The translations under genes and the position numbers were made by a program. Shown here piece after piece: positions 17,767 to 27,255 of a stretch of 64,000 bases of DNA. The notes below the pieces were generated by a model that worked only from the letters and a program-made list of their open reading frames with translations, was not told the DNA's origin and did no database searches. Source of the stretch: Pollutiaquabacter sp046052345 (GTDB lineage: Bacteria; Bacteroidota; Bacteroidia; AKYH767-A; 2013-40CM-41-45); the NCBI GenBank assembly GCA_046052345.1, contig JBJOMN010000032.1, positions 1 through 64,000 of the forward strand, given 5' to 3'. Every line of letters starts with the position of its first letter. Position 1 is the first letter of the stretch.

Positions 17767-19139
17767 GACGATGTTTCCGGTGCAGGCGGCCATTGATTTG
17801 CAGGCGACATGGCCGGCCGAGGAAGCGCCTGCCGTGCGCTCCTCTTGCGTTTAAGCGGAACCGGGGGCGGAACCGCGTACATCCTTTTCTTCGGCAGCAG
17901 GGCGAAACAAATGATGGGAAAGATGTAATTGATGAAAGGCAGGTAGATCATCGGCAGCGTACTCACGGAGTAGGCGGCCAGCGAGGACATGCAGGTGAAA
18001 TACAGGAACCGCTCGGGTTTCTGGAGTTTACGCCAACCGAAAGCGACCCCGATGAGGAACAGGAGGTAGACGCCCAGCCCCACGATGCCGCTGAGGAAAA
18101 GTATCCGCACATAATCGCTGTGCATGCCTCCGCCCACCATGATGGAAGCTTCCTTCACTCCGGAGAAGGAGACCCCGAACAACTGAGACACCGGCCCCAT
18201 CCCGAACCATATGGCGAAGTAGCGTTGCCATCGGGAAACACGGCCGTTCAGTCCGTACTGGATATCGGCATCGCCGCCGATGACGTTCATCTCCTTGCGG
18301 AGCAACGGCTCGATGAATTCGTTGTAAATCGACTCCGCGAACACCGGAAGGACAATGAGCCCGATCACAGCGACCACCGCCAGTCCGCGGATGTTCTGAG
18401 AGTTGTAGAACAGCAGCCAGCCCAGACAGACAATGAAGACGCCCCAGGTGGCTACGTGGCGCAACTGGGCGATACCGACCGCACAGATGACGAACACCAT
18501 GAACATCTTCATGACCGGTGAAGATCCTTTCTTGCTGGAGTAGATCCTTTCCAGAAAGAAATAGCCCATACTGATGAAGGCACCGATGAAATAAAGCCCG
18601 TAACTGACGCTGTCGGCGAAGTTGCCGCGCAATCGCGTACCTCCTCCTCTGCCCTCGGAAACATATTCCGGTGTAAGCGGATGCACGAAGAGCTCGAATC
18701 CGAGCATGAAGAAGGGAACAAGACAGGAGATCAGGAAATTGGTCATCAGGAAGCGCAGATCGTCCTTGTGACGGATATACCTGCGCAGGTAAAGGAAGAC
18801 CACCGGCGGCGTGAGATATTTGATCTCGTCCCCCAAAAGGTTGAAGGAATACGACCATGAAAGAAGGTAGACGGCATTGATCAGGAGGATGAATCCCCAG
18901 ATCTTCATCAGGTTCTCGATGCCGTTATGGGGCGCCCGCTTGAAATGCGGACTCTGAACACTGGCTACGGCCAGTACAGGAGTCAGGATGCCGAAAATAT
19001 ATACCGGCGAAATCAGCGCCGAATACTGCTTCAGGAAGTAGAAAGAGTCGACCAGCGGCCGAAGCATCAGGAAAACGGCGAACCATTTCCGGCTCCAGTC
19101 GAGCGTCTTCCAATAGGCCTTCCACTCGGCATAACTCAT
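17763..19139 (-). CDS. Wzy/O-antigen-ligase-like polytopic membrane protein
   Basis: About 458 residues from MSYAEWK at 19139 (an alternative ATG lies three codons upstream at 19148). Roughly ten to twelve hydrophobic segments are spread along the protein, for example WGFILLINAVYLLSWSYSF, MFMVFVICAVGIAQL, GLAVVAVIGLIVLPVF and ILFLSGIVGLGVYLLFLIG. A large hydrophilic loop near 270-330 carries RVSRWQRYF and a downstream GGGMHSDYVRILFLSG, the sort of Arg/His-containing loop found in O-antigen polymerases and ligases. The C-terminus is basic. In this cluster it is the only polymerase candidate, next to a Wzx-like flippase and Wzc-like kinase. It overlaps the following glycosyltransferase by four bases. 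Confidence 0.82.
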   Translation of the reverse strand: MSYAEWKAYWKTLDWSRKWFAVFLMLRPLVDSFYFLKQYSALISPVYIFGILTPVLAVASVQSPHFKRAPHNGIENLMKIWGFILLINAVYLLSWSYSFNLLGDEIKYLTPPVVFLYLRRYIRHKDDLRFLMTNFLISCLVPFFMLGFELFVHPLTPEYVSEGRGGGTRLRGNFADSVSYGLYFIGAFISMGYFFLERIYSSKKGSSPVMKMFMVFVICAVGIAQLRHVATWGVFIVCLGWLLFYNSQNIRGLAVVAVIGLIVLPVFAESIYNEFIEPLLRKEMNVIGGDADIQYGLNGRVSRWQRYFAIWFGMGPVSQLFGVSFSGVKEASIMVGGGMHSDYVRILFLSGIVGLGVYLLFLIGVAFGWRKLQKPERFLYFTCMSSLAAYSVSTLPMIYLPFINYIFPIICFALLPKKRMYAVPPPVPLKRKRSARQALPRPAMSPANQWPPAPETSS

Positions 19140-19217
19140 GCTAAACAATATACGCCAAAAAGGGCAGGAATGCTAAGCGAATTAGGCCTGAAAATCCCTA
19201 AAAAACCGAAAATCGCG

Positions 19218-20378
19218 TTATTCCGCCTTCCTATTTCCCACGACATGCCGGACCGCCCGGAGAAAACCTTGTGCCGAGGTCTCCAGGGTAGCCATGCGGC
19301 CTATGTACGATGCGGCAGCGGCCCCGATGCGTTCAGTCATTTCCTGTTGCTGCAGTAGGGCATGGATCTTCTTCGCCGCAGAAACCGCATCTGCATAATC
19401 GACCATGAAACCGGTCTCCCCCTCGTGAACAAGGTCCGAAGCACAACCGGCATGAGGAGTACAACAGACCGGCAGACCGGCAGCCATGGCTTCGTTGACG
19501 GTCAATCCCCAGATGTCGAATCCTGTCTGGAAGAGAAAAAGATCGGCGGCGGCCATCCGCGCCGGCAGATCCTCCCGCTGAAGATAGCCGGAGAAAACAA
19601 CCTGCTCCTGAAGCCCGTGCTCTTTGACGAAAGCCTCCAGACGTTCACGTTCACTGCCCTCCCCGACGATCTCCACTACGAAGTCGCGGCGCAGACGCGA
19701 AAGTTCCAGTGCAGTCTGCAGCAGCCGGATGATCTCCTTCCTTGGTGTCAGGTAACTCACCGTCAACAACCGCCGGACACTGCTGCGCCGTATGACCTGT
19801 CGCTGTTTTTCAGTCTCGCGGCTGAAGAACGCGGTATCCACCGTATTGATGCCGATGAACACCTTCTCCTCCTTCACGCCCAGACCGGTCAGATAGGATT
19901 TCGCGGCGGTTCCGTAGGCGACAAAGGCAGAGGCCTGGCGTGCAAGAAGCTTCCTGAATGCACGTTTCAACCGGCCCTCTCGTCTGTATTCCCCCTCCAC
20001 GCTGCCGTTCCAGACGATGAACGGTCTGCCGGAAAGAAGGACTTTCAACGCAGCGAACGAGAATCCGGAAACGATGACGGCATCAGGCCGGAGCTGCCGG
20101 AGCTCTTTTCCTAGTCCGCGGAAAAGGAAACTGGTGCGCTCAACATCCTTGCGCTGCAGCCGTGATCCGTCCAGGAAGCGGTGCTCGAACCCGAACGAGG
20201 AAGGATCCATCTTGAACAGACGTCTGTCATAACCGCGGCCGCCGAAAACCACCACCAGCCTGTAGCCGCGGTTGCGCAGCATGGCATCGAGCTCACGGAA
20301 CAGCGGAACCCGGTACGGGGTCGGAATGTTCGTGACCAGGGCGATTGTTCCCGGCTTTACCGTTCGAGCTTGCTTCAT
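19218..20378 (-). CDS. GT4-type glycosyltransferase
   Basis: 386 residues from ATG at 20378, overlapping the asparagine-synthetase-like gene by four bases (ATGA). The open frame continues upstream only inside that gene. Features: ALVTNIPTPYRVPLFRELD at the N-terminus, a central RRLLTVSYLTPRKEIIRLL strand, and the donor-site region DLFLFQTGFDIWGLTVNEAMAAGLPVCC with an E-rich helix. This is a classical GT4 retaining-glycosyltransferase pattern. The short overlap implies translational coupling to the gene before it. It probably adds one sugar to the repeat unit. Confidence 0.88.
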   Translation of the reverse strand: MKQARTVKPGTIALVTNIPTPYRVPLFRELDAMLRNRGYRLVVVFGGRGYDRRLFKMDPSSFGFEHRFLDGSRLQRKDVERTSFLFRGLGKELRQLRPDAVIVSGFSFAALKVLLSGRPFIVWNGSVEGEYRREGRLKRAFRKLLARQASAFVAYGTAAKSYLTGLGVKEEKVFIGINTVDTAFFSRETEKQRQVIRRSSVRRLLTVSYLTPRKEIIRLLQTALELSRLRRDFVVEIVGEGSERERLEAFVKEHGLQEQVVFSGYLQREDLPARMAAADLFLFQTGFDIWGLTVNEAMAAGLPVCCTPHAGCASDLVHEGETGFMVDYADAVSAAKKIHALLQQQEMTERIGAAAASYIGRMATLETSAQGFLRAVRHVVGNRKAE

Positions 20379-22273
20379 CGCATCCAGTGTCTGAACCATC
20401 GCATGAGGAAATAGACCGTCCATAACCGGTTGACCACGTCCGTATCGCCGCCACGCAGACGGTCGACGTGCTGCCGCAATCCCTGCTCGCTGAAATACGG
20501 ATAGTCCCGACAGAAATCGGACAGCCCGGCATCCACTTCCGACAGCAGAAGGTCCGTCGCCCACTCCTTCAGCGGCACATTGAACCCGCGCTTGCGGCGG
20601 TACAGCAGATCGGCAGGTAGCCGTTTCTCCAACGCTTTCTTCAGGATATACTTGGGTTCGTTTCGGCGGACCTTCAGCGACGGATCCAACGACAAGGCGA
20701 ATTCCACCAAACGAACGTCCAGGAAGGGAGCACGGATCTCCACGGCATGCGCCATTCCCATGCGGTCGAGGCGGTGGAGATAATAATTAGGGACATTGAA
20801 CATGAATCCCAGATAGCACATCCAGTCCGTCGCGTCGCGCCGCGGCAGGGTGAAATCCTTTTCGAAGCGGTCACGGTAGGAACGGATCACCGAATGACTG
20901 TCCCAACCGGCAGCGGACGTGGCGAATTCCGGGGAGAGCACCTCCCGCTTGCGGGACTCCTTGAAGCTCTTCGCGCCGCCCCAGAAGAATTCCTGTCCCG
21001 CAGCTGCACGCTCCAGCATTTCTCGCCGTACATCCGACCGACCGAAACGACGGTAGAAGGCGGACAGACTTCCGGTCACCACACCCGGCAACCGACGATA
21101 CTTCTCATAGAATGGATACAGCCGGCGGTAACGCTGCCAGTTCCTGTAGCCGGCGAAAATCTCATCGCTGCCGTCGCCGGTAAGCACTACCGGCGTACCG
21201 TCCGCGGCCGCTTTTGCCGAGAGGAAATACAACGGAATACAGGTGGCATCGGCGAGCGGCTCATCGAAGCAGGATACTATTTCAGGGAGAAAACTGATGA
21301 TTTCCTCCTTGCGCACGACACGTTCGTGATGGTCGGTACCGAACAGACCGGCCACGCGGGCAGCATGTCCGCGTTCATCGTATTGCTCCTGTCCTTCGAA
21401 ACCGATGGAGTAGGTCCGCACCTTTTCCCCGGAAAGGGAACTCATCAGCGCAACGACCGCCGAGGAATCGACACCTCCGCTCAGGAAAGCACCGACGGGA
21501 ACGTCGCTGACCATACGCGACCGGACCGCTGCTTCCAGAAGTGCGGAAGTACGGTCCGCGGCACGCTGTTCATCGAGCCCGGAAAGGTCTTCGTAGGCCG
21601 GAGACCAGTAACGCTCGATGACAGGAGGCCCGCTCCGCCGAAGTGTCAGGGAGTGTGCAGGCGGCAGCTTGTACACGCCCTTGAACATGGTGAATGGCGG
21701 CGGAAGGAGATTGAAAGTAAGGAAGTGGTACAGCGATTCCTCGTCCGGCTGCGGACGGAAGCCGGGCAGCGAATAGAAGGAGCGGATTTCGGAGGCGAAG
21801 GCGAAAGCGCCTCCGGACTCGGTGTAGTACAGGGGTTTCTTGCCGGCACGGTCCCTGGCGATGAAAAGCTCCTCGGCGGTCGGATTCCAGATGGCGAAGG
21901 CGAACATCCCTTGGATGTATTGCAGGCAACCGCTGCCGAACTTCTCGTAAAGGCGAAGTAGCACTTCAGTATCGCCGGAAGAACCGAAATTCTCTCCGGG
22001 GAAAAACCGGGATTTCAGTTCAAGGAAATTATAGATCTCGCCGTTGAAGACGATCACACATCCTTCCGGACCGACCATCGGTTGATGTCCGGCGAATGAA
22101 AGGTCAAGGATGCTGAGACGTCGGTGCCCGAGAACAATCCGGTGAGCCGGTTCCGACCAGACACCCTGGTCGTCCGGACCGCGGTGTTCCAGCGTCGCGG
22201 TCATGGACTCGGCAGCCGCGACGATATCCGTCACGGCGCCGTGCCTGTTCCATATGCCGGTGATGCCGCACAT
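20375..22273 (-). CDS. asnB: Asparagine synthetase-like glutamine amidotransferase of the polysaccharide cluster
   Basis: 632 residues from ATG at 22273. This start places the catalytic Cys at position 2 (MCGITGIW), as class II glutamine amidotransferases require; the 89 codons upstream in frame are discarded. The N-terminal domain shows GHRRLSILDLS and NGEIYNF. The synthetase domain has the ATP-pyrophosphatase loop SGGVDSS at about residue 260 and TGDGSDEIFAGYRNW. It is full length and intact. In surface-polysaccharide loci such proteins are thought to amidate a carboxyl group of uronic or amino acid substituents rather than make free asparagine; that role is inferred from context. The start overlaps the upstream stop by one base (TGATG). 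Confidence 0.9.
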   Translation of the reverse strand: MCGITGIWNRHGAVTDIVAAAESMTATLEHRGPDDQGVWSEPAHRIVLGHRRLSILDLSFAGHQPMVGPEGCVIVFNGEIYNFLELKSRFFPGENFGSSGDTEVLLRLYEKFGSGCLQYIQGMFAFAIWNPTAEELFIARDRAGKKPLYYTESGGAFAFASEIRSFYSLPGFRPQPDEESLYHFLTFNLLPPPFTMFKGVYKLPPAHSLTLRRSGPPVIERYWSPAYEDLSGLDEQRAADRTSALLEAAVRSRMVSDVPVGAFLSGGVDSSAVVALMSSLSGEKVRTYSIGFEGQEQYDERGHAARVAGLFGTDHHERVVRKEEIISFLPEIVSCFDEPLADATCIPLYFLSAKAAADGTPVVLTGDGSDEIFAGYRNWQRYRRLYPFYEKYRRLPGVVTGSLSAFYRRFGRSDVRREMLERAAAGQEFFWGGAKSFKESRKREVLSPEFATSAAGWDSHSVIRSYRDRFEKDFTLPRRDATDWMCYLGFMFNVPNYYLHRLDRMGMAHAVEIRAPFLDVRLVEFALSLDPSLKVRRNEPKYILKKALEKRLPADLLYRRKRGFNVPLKEWATDLLLSEVDAGLSDFCRDYPYFSEQGLRQHVDRLRGGDTDVVNRLWTVYFLMRWFRHWMR

Positions 22274-23301
22274 CAGTCGAGAGGAGGTTGAAAAAGCGAT
22301 TCGACAGCGGTCAGCCAGGAGGAGCGGAAATAATCCAGGTTGAATCTTTCGGCGAAACTCCTGCCGTCCGCCGCATACTGTTCGCGCCGGGCCAGCAGTT
22401 GCCGCACGATTCCAGGCAGCTCGGCGGGATCGCCGACAACGGCCTGACGGCCGCCTTCCAGCAGTTCCAGCATGCCGCCTGCGCCGTTGCCTGCCACCGG
22501 AGTTCCGCAAAGCATCGCCTCGTGCGCGATGCGGTTCCAACCCTCCTTCATTTCCGACATGCAGATGACCGCATCACAACTTTGCAGCAGCAGGAGGTAA
22601 TCCTCCCGCTCCAGGGAAAGGTACCGCACCGGAAGGTCGGAAGCATCATTTCTGGGTCCGGACATGACCAACAGGTAGCCTTGGTCTTTCAGGGCCTCGT
22701 ACACCTTGTGAACCCCTTTCTGCCGTGATGCATTTCCGATATATACCACCGGACGGTCGGCAGCAAGGCCGAACTTGGCACGGAAACCGGAAACCGATTC
22801 GGCCGTCGCCCTGTAGTGAGAGGGATCGAAGGAGTTATGTATGACGCGGACGTTTCGGCAACCCAGGGAACGCAGATACCCCGCCCAGTAGTCCGACACG
22901 GTCACGACCAGGTCGAGCGCAGCCAGCCTTTTTTTCAAACGGGAAAAATACCAGCGGTGCCAGACCGATTTTCGTTCGAGACGGTCATCGATATGGTGGA
23001 TCATGGCGATGTATTTCACGCCTGCCGAGAATCTTCCGAAAACCACCGGGAAGGGCTCACGTACGACCACCTGGGCCGACGTGCGTATCCTCCGCAAACG
23101 GGACCAATAGGAAAGCATTCCTTCTCCCGGACGTCTGTAGGATTGCTGACTGACAGTCACATCGTGGAAACCGGCCAGCGCCCACGCTGCCTGAACATCG
23201 TATGCGTTTCCGCCGTTGGCTGAAGGCAGCAACCTGCCGGCCCGGAAGCAGTCGTGTACGACCGGAGTACGTGACTCCCATTCAATGCGTAACCGTCTCA
23301 T
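22273..23301 (-). CDS. GT4-type glycosyltransferase
   Basis: 342 residues. It begins with an ATGA overlap with the upstream gene and ends one base into the asnB start, so it is tightly coupled on both sides. The N-terminal half holds the acceptor lobe (ANGGNAYDVQAAWALAGFHDVTV, with the Gly-rich loop) and IHNSFDPSHYR. The donor lobe has RPVVYIGNASRQKGVHKVYEAL and MKEGWNRIAHEAMLCGTPVAG, which carries the conserved Glu pair of family GT4. It likely adds one residue of the repeat unit. Specificity is unknown. Confidence 0.86.
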   Translation of the reverse strand: MRRLRIEWESRTPVVHDCFRAGRLLPSANGGNAYDVQAAWALAGFHDVTVSQQSYRRPGEGMLSYWSRLRRIRTSAQVVVREPFPVVFGRFSAGVKYIAMIHHIDDRLERKSVWHRWYFSRLKKRLAALDLVVTVSDYWAGYLRSLGCRNVRVIHNSFDPSHYRATAESVSGFRAKFGLAADRPVVYIGNASRQKGVHKVYEALKDQGYLLVMSGPRNDASDLPVRYLSLEREDYLLLLQSCDAVICMSEMKEGWNRIAHEAMLCGTPVAGNGAGGMLELLEGGRQAVVGDPAELPGIVRQLLARREQYAADGRSFAERFNLDYFRSSWLTAVESLFQPPLD

Positions 23302-24266
23302 TGCAAATGAAGACTCGAAGTCAAGGGCAGATGCCGGGGAAGGAATTCACGGTTGTAGTCACGATGACGCTCCGTGAAATCGAAATATGACTTCACGGCA
23401 GGAGGCAGGCCCGAGGTTTCGAAAGGCAAGGTAAACACCGGACGGTTGATACGGTTCAGCAGGTTGAAATACTTACGCCCCAACAGGGGGCGAAGGAATG
23501 TCGGGCGCATGTCGTATTCAGGAAATTCGACCGCTTCTCCCTTGCGGATGCGGATGTTCCTGCCCAGCGAATACGTGCGGTCCTCCGGAAGGAATAATTT
23601 ATGCGGACCCAGCTGTTCCGTGGCATATGCGGTCAGCCACTTCAGAAAGCGTCCGAACCAGTCGATAAAGGCGCCTTCCGGCGGATTCTGTTTTTCAAAC
23701 CAGCTGCGGCGAAGGAGTTTCAGTTCCTCGATCAGTTGCGTAGCCTGCAGATTGCCGGGAGTAAGCACTTCGAGGTCGGAAGCGATGCCGTTCGCGTTCA
23801 GCAATATGCTTCTGACGCGCAACAGTCGCTGCAGATGCTGCAGATAAAGTCCGATGAAGAGACGCAAAAGGTATTCACGGGCGATCTGGTGTCGTACATC
23901 CTTGTCAAGGTCGTCGCCGGGACGACCCGCAAGGAGATCCTTACCGATCTTGAGACGAAAGGGGGCATAACAGGTATAGGACTGGGCCTCCAGGAACAGG
24001 GAGCGAGAGGTGCCGTACAGGGAATGGATGAACAATTGCCTGCCGAGCGGTGACGTCGGACGCCAATCCTGCTGATGGACAATACCGTCGTCCCAAACGA
24101 TTACGACATCGAGGTCGGAGATGCCGGGAGCGGAAACGCCGCCGATGGAATAAAGCGAAAGAAACCCTTCTGACGTTTCCAGCCGTCGCGCCAACTCTTC
24201 CACGGCTTCGCCGTATTCGGGCGCCGGAATCATCGCAGGATGATCGGTGAGTTGGTAGCTGGGCAT
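23298..24266 (-). CDS. Nucleotidyltransferase-fold protein of unknown role
   Basis: 322 residues. Near residue 40 there is SIGGVSAPGISDLDVVIVWDD, which fits the Pol-beta-type nucleotidyltransferase motif (Gly-Gly/Ser, then Ser-Asp-x-Asp) with the Asp pair that binds metal. The rest is mostly helical and I recognise no second domain. There is no signal peptide or membrane segment. It lies between a methyltransferase gene (6 bp) and a glycosyltransferase gene (4-bp overlap), so it is probably co-translated with polysaccharide genes. The transferred group and acceptor are unknown. A second protein of this fold is encoded at 25037-26041. Confidence 0.65.
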   Translation of the reverse strand: MPSYQLTDHPAMIPAPEYGEAVEELARRLETSEGFLSLYSIGGVSAPGISDLDVVIVWDDGIVHQQDWRPTSPLGRQLFIHSLYGTSRSLFLEAQSYTCYAPFRLKIGKDLLAGRPGDDLDKDVRHQIAREYLLRLFIGLYLQHLQRLLRVRSILLNANGIASDLEVLTPGNLQATQLIEELKLLRRSWFEKQNPPEGAFIDWFGRFLKWLTAYATEQLGPHKLFLPEDRTYSLGRNIRIRKGEAVEFPEYDMRPTFLRPLLGRKYFNLLNRINRPVFTLPFETSGLPPAVKSYFDFTERHRDYNREFLPRHLPLTSSLHLQ

Positions 24267-24272
24267 CTTTGA

Positions 24273-24944
24273 TCAGTCGGCGGCATTGACCCGCCGGATG
24301 CGCATCATCCCGGCAGGACCTGTATCAAGGACCTCGACACGGAAGTCGGTCTTCTTGTCCTGAAGGTAAGCGAGCAGTTCAACGCCTTTACCGCCGTTCA
24401 ACACATCGTGACAGAAGATATATCCGTCCGGAGTAAGCCGCTCCGCCAGCACGTTGAACTCCGGCACCGCGGTTCCCTTGCGGGAGTCGATGAAGGCGAT
24501 GTCCACAGTACGACCCTTCAGCTGATTGTCCAGAAGGGAACGTAAGGCATTCTGCGGTCCGCTATAGCTTTTGAGTTCTTTGAAGGCAGGGTTGGTGGTT
24601 TCTTCCCGGTTGACGCTTAAACCGTGCAACGTATGGAACCGGGGAGATTCCCGGAATTCATCACCGACCTTTTCCAGATATTCCTTGAAGATGTCGATGG
24701 TATAGAAATCACAGGAAGGCGCATTCTTCGTCAGGTACCGGAAGATGCCCCTGGTCGAGAATCCTTTCCCCGTACCGATTTCAATGAAGAGGGACGGTTT
24801 GAGGTGATCAATGGCGGACGTAAGTACCTCCAGGTCCTGCGCAGTCACCGCACCGACGTTGTCAAAGTAGTCGCCTTTCAGGCGCCCCATGAACCTCTTC
24901 AACCTTTTGCGGGCGGCCCGCCGGACGGAGGATAAACTTATCAT
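24273..24944 (-). CDS. Class I SAM-dependent methyltransferase (Methyltransf_24-like)
   Basis: 223 residues. The SAM-binding motif I is FIEIGTGKGFSTRG near residue 55, followed by an acidic strand end CDFYTIDIF. A later VDIAFIDSRKG and GYIFCHDVLNGG match the metal-binding region of small O-methyltransferase-like families. It is flanked by the two nucleotidyltransferase-fold genes, six bases from the downstream one. It probably methylates a sugar or substituent in polysaccharide synthesis; substrate unknown. Confidence 0.8.
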   Translation of the reverse strand: MISLSSVRRAARKRLKRFMGRLKGDYFDNVGAVTAQDLEVLTSAIDHLKPSLFIEIGTGKGFSTRGIFRYLTKNAPSCDFYTIDIFKEYLEKVGDEFRESPRFHTLHGLSVNREETTNPAFKELKSYSGPQNALRSLLDNQLKGRTVDIAFIDSRKGTAVPEFNVLAERLTPDGYIFCHDVLNGGKGVELLAYLQDKKTDFRVEVLDTGPAGMMRIRRVNAAD

Positions 24945-25036
24945 GTGGTCGGTTCGAAGATGTCTCCCCGCGGTGTTTTAGCAGAAAAATGAATTATCCC
25001 CTAATTTAAGCAATTCGAGAGGTTTTTGCAAGTCGC

Positions 25037-26041
25037 TCAGGATGTTCTTAACAGTAATCGGCTTTCGGTTGCGAACGCCGCCATACGTCTGTAAAAATCG
25101 TCCGACAGCTTTTTTTTCAGGGTTCGATGTATCGGACCGGGAATTCGACGCCGAAGTTTGCGGAAGAAATATCCGGGCCTTTTTAGCACCATACCGGCGA
25201 GCGGACCGGGAACATACTTCCACTCCCTCCGTATGGCGGAAACCTCATCCATCACCGACCATGTCTCTGGTTCGAAGAGCCCTGCGGCAGCAGTGAAGCT
25301 TTCACGCTTGGAACAACCCTTTCCTTCTTTTGCCTGCAGCAGCAGTACAGGAAGCATCATGAACTCGCTCAGCAGGGACTTGAGCTGAAACATGTTCCCG
25401 GGTCTTCGCCGGGGATGCAGCAGATCTTCCACCCGCTGTATATGCCTCAAGGCACGCTCCCTGAACATGCCGGCATCGGCGTCCGGGAGGAGAAGTGAGA
25501 AGCTGCGTCTGCCCGCAAGGACCGTCGCCTCGGTGAGCGAAGCAAGGGGAAGTACCTCCTCCGGAAAACAGGACAGGTCCTGCTCGGCAACCGCGAACCA
25601 TCCGTGGTGCTGCAGCGGATCGAATCTGTACATGTGCCGGCAGCAGGCCGTGAGTTTACGACCGAGCCGCGCCATCCGCACGGGATCCATGAACACTTCG
25701 TCACGCACGACGACCAAGGCGTCCACGTCACTGTATCCGGTGGTCCTGCCGTCGCCGCAGCTGCCGTGCAATATGACGGAAACAAGGTCGCCTTCCGAAA
25801 CGGAAAGGGAATCCTTCAAGGCCGCAAGGTGCGGATCGTTACCGGCATACTCCTTCAGTTCCAACTCGACTGCCCTGACACCTTTTCTGCCCGCAACCTG
25901 GTTGAAGGCCAGACATACGGCCGTGGCGTTCCTCCTGAACATGTTCGACGGACGGACAAAAGAGGATAGCCAATCGGAGCGGCGCAGCCCGCCTCCGCTG
26001 ACATAATTCCCGAGCAATTGATGGAAGGTGCCGGAATGCAT
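25037..26041 (-). CDS. Second nucleotidyltransferase-fold protein
   Basis: 334 residues. VILHGSCGDGRTTGYSDVDA near residue 90 is a clear GS-x-G ... SD-x-D nucleotidyltransferase motif, followed by ALVVV and helices. It differs from the neighbour at 23298-24266 in length distribution and motif position, so the two are not simple tandem duplicates. The C-terminus is rich in Arg/Lys (KRPGYFFRKLRRRIPG), possibly for binding a polyanion or membrane. It ends 92 bp before the methyltransferase gene and starts 2 bp after a glycosyltransferase gene. Function unknown. Confidence 0.7.
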   Translation of the reverse strand: MHSGTFHQLLGNYVSGGGLRRSDWLSSFVRPSNMFRRNATAVCLAFNQVAGRKGVRAVELELKEYAGNDPHLAALKDSLSVSEGDLVSVILHGSCGDGRTTGYSDVDALVVVRDEVFMDPVRMARLGRKLTACCRHMYRFDPLQHHGWFAVAEQDLSCFPEEVLPLASLTEATVLAGRRSFSLLLPDADAGMFRERALRHIQRVEDLLHPRRRPGNMFQLKSLLSEFMMLPVLLLQAKEGKGCSKRESFTAAAGLFEPETWSVMDEVSAIRREWKYVPGPLAGMVLKRPGYFFRKLRRRIPGPIHRTLKKKLSDDFYRRMAAFATESRLLLRTS

Positions 26042-26043
26042 GG

Positions 26044-27255
26044 TTACTTCTTGTCTTTTCTCCGACCGGTAGGCAGACCTTCTGCAAAACGCAACAACTC
26101 CTCCGCACGATGACGGAAGGTGATCTCTTTGATGTCCAGGAGCGCCTGAGCGGTGATTCTTCCGACCAGCTCCTTGTCCTCCATCGCCAGCCGTATGCCG
26201 CGAACCAGATCCTTAGGGTCGTCCGGACGCACGAAAATTACGTTCCGCTCGTTCAGGACATCTTTGGTGGCAGGAAAGTCCGGTGTAACGACCGGATTAC
26301 CGGTGGTGAGGTACTCGTTCACCTTCTGGGGGTAGTTGTATTCGACCATGTGGTCCTTGGCGGTGTAATAGGAAACCAATACGTCACCCGCCAACTGGTA
26401 ATACCGGATCACTGTGGAATCGTCCATAAAGCCGGTGAAGAGGACGTTCCGGAGGCCTTTCTCCGCTGCGGTCTTCTTGACCGCCTCCACAGCCGACGGG
26501 CGTCCGCCGGTGAACAGGAAGTCATATTCAGGAAGGTCCTTGGCCGCTTCCAGGATGTAGCGAAGTTCGGCTACTTCCGGACCAAGCTTTCCCGTGTATA
26601 CGACCAGCGGCCGGCCCCGCGTATACCCGATCTTGATGCGGGCATCGGACTTGCTGCATGCTGGCAGTTCATCCGGTACGGGAGCCAACAATAACATGAA
26701 GCGGTCCTCCGGAAGACTGTACAGCCTTCGGATGGCATCGCGGGCGGCTGATACCCCGGCCAGCACCCCGTCAGCATTACGCACTACCCAGCGGAAGATA
26801 GGCTTGTCCTTCTTGACTTCGGAGGCTACATAGAGTATGGTGACCGGCAAGAATCCGCCGGTGATTTTTCGCAGCGCTATGGCAGGTACCAGGCTTTTCG
26901 CATCCCGCGAAATGAGGATGGTTTTTCCGCGGTGCCTGACACTTTCCGCAAAGATCCGGAACGTGGATATGCCGAAGGCTGCAAGGAGCACCAGGAAGCG
27001 CCACAGCTTGAAAGAGTTCTCGCGCAGCGGAGTGTACAGTCGCCGTAAAATGACCGGATTCCTCAGTCCGTAAGCTTTGCTGACATAGGAAGCAGGGATG
27101 TTGTCGCGCATGTAGGCGTAAGGATACACCGCTGTCACCCTTACGTCATGACCTGCAATACCGTCGCAAAGCCGCATGTCGAAGATGCGGTTGGTGGTGG
27201 GTCGCAGCAGACAGTAAGGAGAAAAAAGATAGACACGCGTACTATGCGAAACCAT
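26044..27255 (-). CDS. GT4-like glycosyltransferase
   Basis: 403 residues from ATG at 27255; overlaps the formyltransferase gene by 14 bases. The C-terminal lobe contains RPLVVYTGKLGPEVAELRYI, FLFTGGRPSAVEAV, NVLFTGFMDDSTVIRYYQLAGDVLVSYY and KVNEYLTTGNPVVTPDFP, which follow the GT4 donor-site order, with the usual Glu before the loop. A hydrophobic stretch at about 85-110 could be a membrane-associated helix. The N-terminal lobe is more divergent. It is most likely a glycosyltransferase of the repeat unit. Confidence 0.82.
   Translation of the reverse strand: MVSHSTRVYLFSPYCLLRPTTNRIFDMRLCDGIAGHDVRVTAVYPYAYMRDNIPASYVSKAYGLRNPVILRRLYTPLRENSFKLWRFLVLLAAFGISTFRIFAESVRHRGKTILISRDAKSLVPAIALRKITGGFLPVTILYVASEVKKDKPIFRWVVRNADGVLAGVSAARDAIRRLYSLPEDRFMLLLAPVPDELPACSKSDARIKIGYTRGRPLVVYTGKLGPEVAELRYILEAAKDLPEYDFLFTGGRPSAVEAVKKTAAEKGLRNVLFTGFMDDSTVIRYYQLAGDVLVSYYTAKDHMVEYNYPQKVNEYLTTGNPVVTPDFPATKDVLNERNVIFVRPDDPKDLVRGIRLAMEDKELVGRITAQALLDIKEITFRHRAEELLRFAEGLPTGRRKDKK

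Noticed and set aside
22274..22540. 89-codon extension upstream of the asnB start
   Set aside because: The catalytic Cys must be residue 2 after Met, which fixes the start at 22273.
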